Shown here: positions 60,195 through 64,000 of the stretch, in pieces
Numbering within the stretch: position 1 is the first letter of the stretch
Layout of the letters: each line of letters begins with the position of its first letter
DNA from: Theocolax elegans
Taxonomy: Eukaryota; Arthropoda; Insecta; Hymenoptera; Cerocephalidae
Length of the DNA stretch: 64,000 nt
Direction of reading: 5' to 3'
Assembly: GCA_026168455.1 (NCBI GenBank)
Contig: CM047425.1
Span: 470,001 to 534,000, forward strand
The notes under the pieces: generated by a model
Databases searched by the model: none
Told to the model about the DNA's origin: nothing
What the model saw: the letters and a program-made list of their open reading frames with translations, nothing else
Translations under genes and position numbers: made by a program

Positions 60195-61017
60195 TTCTGT
60201 TTATAAATTTTTGAAAATATGAATATTTTCTAAATCTGACATTAAACGATTTTTAAAGAAAAAAATAACCAATTTAAAAAAAAGTGTAATAAATCGTTCA
60301 TAGCTATTTTTAACCTCAAAACATTATTAAAAGATATAATTATTACGATAAATCAGCATATGAGCGTAAAACAAATAAATTTGTTTTGAAAAATCATTAA
60401 AATTAATAAAAAAAAGAGAGAGAATTTATTATGATAATAAGAAAAAACAATCGAATGTCTTTGTAACATCCTTCCTCCTCCGGGGATAAAATACATAAAC
60501 GTCAACGCTCGAAGACACACGTCGATTGAAAAGAAAAAAAGTAAATTTAATAACGAATGTCAAGAGTATGTAAAATAATTATTTTTGGTAGTCAAAACTG
60601 ACAATTTTATCGTCACGTGCAAACACTCGTATATATATTGATAAACACACACATGTATGTACACACACAAAAACAGAGTGAGAGAGAGAGAGAGAGAGAA
60701 AGAATGAACGGTAAAAAATAACATGAAAATTTGCTGGAAGATGAAATTTTCGTTTCCTTAAAGAATTAAGACCCCCTTTGGGTTAATGTAACTACACATG
60801 CAAAGACGAGGAGCGATGTACTTTCTTTCCTTTTTTTATAATTCTCCTTCTGGAAGAGTAAAAACGGAAACGTTCAATCCGCGACATCGCGTGCCGGACC
60901 ACACGTGTGATGCAATTTTTCTGTTTTATTTTCCCCTTGCAACGAAAAACCCTAAAGGCTCGCATATGCATATCTTTTCTTTCTTTTTTTCTGAAAATGT
61001 AACGTAATGATCATAAA
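60195..61017. repeat. Duplicated block B, copy 1
   Basis: From about 60,195 the sequence recurs from about 63,358 to the window end. It includes the (GA)n tract at ~60,679-60,700 and the conserved CCTCCTCCGGGGATAAAATA. The left ~170 bp of the block are more diverged; the rest differs by 1-2-nt indels only. Confidence 0.8.
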
Positions 61018-61067
61018 AAAGTATTTATTGTATTAAGGGGACAAGCCGGAGTTAACTAAAAAAACAA

Positions 61068-61317
61068 AATTTTTTCTATTTGCTTGCCTAATTTTATTTT
61101 GTACAAAAAAATATGTATGTAACAATTATAAAATGTTGTACAAAAACCTATATAATTCAGTATATAAATAAAAAAAGTCCTTTTTAAAAAAGTAATCCGC
61201 AAAAGTTTTAGTATTTGATTTAACGAATCAAACGAGCCTGATTACATTAAATTTGCACGGTCCAAGGTTGCTCGTAAAATTAGAGTATCAAGTTAAGGAA
61301 TTCATTTTGATGTCTAC
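61068..61317. repeat. Duplicated block C, copy 1
   Basis: Begins TTTTTTCTATTTGCTTGCC and ends ATTTTGATGTCTACGA. It recurs at 62,021-62,268, directly on the other side of block A copy 2, so A' sits between two copies of C. Confidence 0.8.
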
Positions 61318-62020
61318 GAACATTTATAGAAATAGTACCTATATTTACCATTGAATCCGTCAATTCTCTTTTAATATATAGTTCATTGTACCACATATTA
61401 ATTAGTATCAATACAAAATTTTATTTAAACATACTTTAAAAACATAGTATATTTAACAATATTGCATTGTGTAATAATGATATTGCAATAATATATTGTA
61501 AAAGTAACAAAATTTTAATTGTAAATATTTTTAAGAAATTAGGGTTGTATTAAGTATTTCTAAATAGTAAATTTAACTAAGCGAATTATAGTAAAAAATA
61601 CAGTCGAATATCAATAAATTAACTGGACCCATTGTTCAAAAAAAGTTGGTTGATTTAAGTATACGTTTATAAATAATTCAGCTATAGTATAGTGAAATCA
61701 ATAAAATAATCAGGTTGTATTACTTATATTGTACTTTACTAAATTTTTTAGTAAATAGTGCTATGCAGTTTTTTCTCAGTGTTGTCATTGTAAAAGATAG
61801 CTGTGTTTTTGATCTAATAATCGTTTCAACTATAAGCTCAAGTACTCAATTTTTCTAGGGTTCAAATGCGACAATTTAAATTTGCGTTAAACGATACTAT
61901 GCGATAAAATATTTACTTGTCTTTTACCGTTGATAATTTAAAATTGAAAAGGATTATTTATTGATTTCTGAAGGTCTAGATACTTTAATTTTAATTGTAG
62001 AAAAATGAGGAAAAAAAAAA
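61318..62020. repeat. Duplicated block A, copy 2
   Basis: Second copy of 58,835-59,546, in the same orientation. It is flanked by the two copies of block C and joined to copy 2 of C through a shared A/T run. Confidence 0.8.
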
Positions 62021-62268
62021 TTTTTTCTATTTGCTTGCCTAATTTTATTTTGTAAAAAAATATGTATGTAACAATTATAAAATGTTGTACAAAAACCTAT
62101 ATAATTCAGTATAATATAAAAAAAGTCCTTTTTAAAAAAGTAATCCGCAAAAGTTTTAGTATTTGATTTAACGAATCAAACGAGCCTGATTACATTAAAT
62201 TTGCACGGTCCAAGGTTGCTCGTAAAATTAGAGTATCAAGTTAAGGAATTCATTTTGATGTCTACGAC
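62021..62268. repeat. Duplicated block C, copy 2
   Basis: Second copy of 61,068-61,317. Differences are short indels such as ACAAAAAAATATG versus AAAAAAATATG and TATATAAATAAAAA versus TATAATATAAAAA. Confidence 0.8.
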
Positions 62269-63357
62269 AAGATTTAAAGGCCTAAAACCTCGCAAATTAA
62301 AATTCACATTAAGTACTTTATTACAGTACAGATTTTAAAATAAAATTAGGAAACCAAATAGAAAAAATGTTTTTATATGTCATGTTTGTTTCCTAAGGGG
62401 GGTGCGAATCCCAAAAAACAGAAAAATGATTTATTTGTCATTTAACGAGGAATTCAATTTATAGGTAAAAAGCGTTGTGTAATGATGTTGTATTTTTTTA
62501 AGATATTCTGTGAATTTTTTCAAATTTTTTTATTGATATTTTGGTCAGCCCGTGAATCTATATTAACTGACCAAAAATAGTTATTTACATATTTATTTAT
62601 TTATTTATTAACCAGTTAAAAAATTACAAACATTATACAAAAATGATGTAATCCCTAAATAGAAATAAATGAAATTATCTGTATGTAAAGCTGGTAAAAG
62701 TTAAAATCTAACAAAAAGGAAAATTTTTAATTTACGAAAGAAAAACTTAATAATTAAACACTAAGTGTATATAATTCCATGGTAATTAATATTTCGCAAA
62801 AATTGTCTGTCACGGTATTGTACTTGTTGTGAACAGTAACTGTGAGTTCTTTCAGATTTTTTTTATAATTAGGTTTAAAATTTTTTGGAATTTTCTAGGT
62901 AGGTCTCTGTTATTTGGGTGTCGCTGGAATTACCGACCGAGTGAATAATAATAATTATTGTATTTATTATTTTAAAAAAATATGCAATTTTATGCAAAAT
63001 CGAATACAGAAATATGTTAATATAATTATATTTTTTGTTTGGTCGGTAACAATAATCATGTATGCTACCTCATTAAGGGTAAGGTATACTCGATATTTAC
63101 GCAACCGAGTCAATATAGATGAAAAAAAGTATTCTGGTTAAATAAATAGAGGAAATTGTGCAAAATAAGACATTACTGTCCTTCCTTTGTTAACAAAAAT
63201 AATATTGCGTTAAAAAATGGCATTAGAAAGCAGACAAAAGTTAAATTTTCCTTCCAATGAATTTTTAACGCGACATTATGTTTCTTTGAAATTTCATACA
63301 GTGATAAATAATAGTCAAAGGAAGAATTTTTCATTTCCTATTGACTCGGTCGGTAAA
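62269..63357. other. Non-coding stretch with old repeats
   Basis: No gene is seen. Positions 62,395-62,905 are related to 3,880-4,320. Positions 63,080-63,260 are related to 29,830-30,000. GGTATACTCGATATTTACG near 63,082 is partly mirrored by CTATTGACTCGGTCGGTAAATG near 63,338, suggesting another old inverted-repeat element. Confidence 0.45.
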
Positions 63358-64000
63358 TGTTCTTCTTCGTTTATAATTTTGGAAAATATGATATTTTCTA
63401 AATTGACCATTAAAAACGATTTTTAAAGAAAAAATAACCAATTTAAAAAAAAGTTGTAATCAATCGCCTAGCTATTTTTAACCTCTTGGGTAAAACATTA
63501 TTAAAAGATTAATTATTTACGATAAAATAAAATCAGCATATGAGCGTAAACAAATAAATTTGTTTTTGAAAAAATCATTAAAATTAATAAAAAAAGAGAG
63601 AGAATTTATTATGATAATAAGAAAAAACAATCGAATGTCTTTGTAACATCCTTCCTCCTCCGGGGATAAAATACATAAACGTCAACGCTCGAAGACACAC
63701 GTCGATTGAAAAGAAAAAAGTAAATTTAATAACGAATGTCAAGAGTATGTAAAATAATTATTTTTGGTAGTCAAAACTGACAATTTTATCGTCACGTGCA
63801 AACACTCGTATATATATTGATAAACACACACATGTATGTACACACACAAAACAGAGTGAGAGAGAGAGAGAGAGAGAAAGAATGACGGTAAAAAATAACA
63901 TGAAAATTTGCTGGAAGATGAAATTTTCGTTTCCTTAAAGAATTAAGACCCCCTTTGGGTTAATGTAACTACACATGCAAAGACGAGGAGCGATGTACTT
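63358..64000. repeat. Duplicated block B, copy 2 (cut by window end)
   Basis: Second copy of the block beginning at 60,195. Apart from the diverged first ~170 bp, all differences noted are single- or double-base indels in or near homopolymers; the window end corresponds to about 60,822 in copy 1. Confidence 0.8.

Overview
The window looks like a piece of an insect nuclear genome. It is very AT-rich, has long introns with GT/AG junctions, and is packed with small inverted-repeat transposons. Coding exons stand out as short GC-richer islands. A hymenopteran (parasitoid-wasp-like) source is my guess and is not proven by the sequence. No bacterial, viral or toxin genes were recognised.

Left part (1-7,642, minus strand): the last coding exon of a Ser/Thr-rich protein (1363-~1820), a palindromic transposon remnant (~1961-2406), and a large, mostly single-exon gene for a secreted, threonine-rich mucin-like protein (4789-7062).

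7,643-14,857: an apparently complete DNA transposon of the CACTA/CMC (EnSpm-like, Transposase_21/DUF4218) group. It has 24-bp terminal inverted repeats starting CCCGTATGG, arrays of TGTATAAAA/TGTACAAAA-like subterminal repeats in mirrored orientation, and two divergent genes. I could splice both genes conceptually without a stop: an 809-aa transposase on the plus strand (3 exons) and a 413-aa coiled-coil plus BEN-like protein on the minus strand (5 exons). The pair looks like the TNPD/TNPA division of labour of plant En/Spm, with a BEN protein in place of TNPA. This is the most interesting system in the window.

14,858-36,366: mostly non-coding. It holds several miniature inverted-repeat elements (15,377; 17,649; 25,807; a nested complex at ~29,995-32,790), a 5S-rRNA-derived SINE with a 17-bp target duplication (22,099-22,519), degenerate tandem repeats, a probable first coding exon of an unrecognised minus-strand gene (25,369-25,543), and a doubtful minus-strand exon (16,753-16,820).

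36,367-64,000: the 5' four coding exons of a large plus-strand gene for an organic-solute-transporter-alpha/TMEM184-family membrane protein (exons 36367-36481, 47028-47223, 51228-51460, 55119-55275), which runs on past the window. Exon 3 carries a 1-nt frame error. Its introns carry a second SINE copy (50,294-50,712), further MITEs, minisatellites and a ~150-bp repeat with a TTTGAATTTCCCGC motif. From 58,835 to the end, three blocks occur twice with differences that are almost all short indels, which suggests an assembly artefact or very recent duplication.
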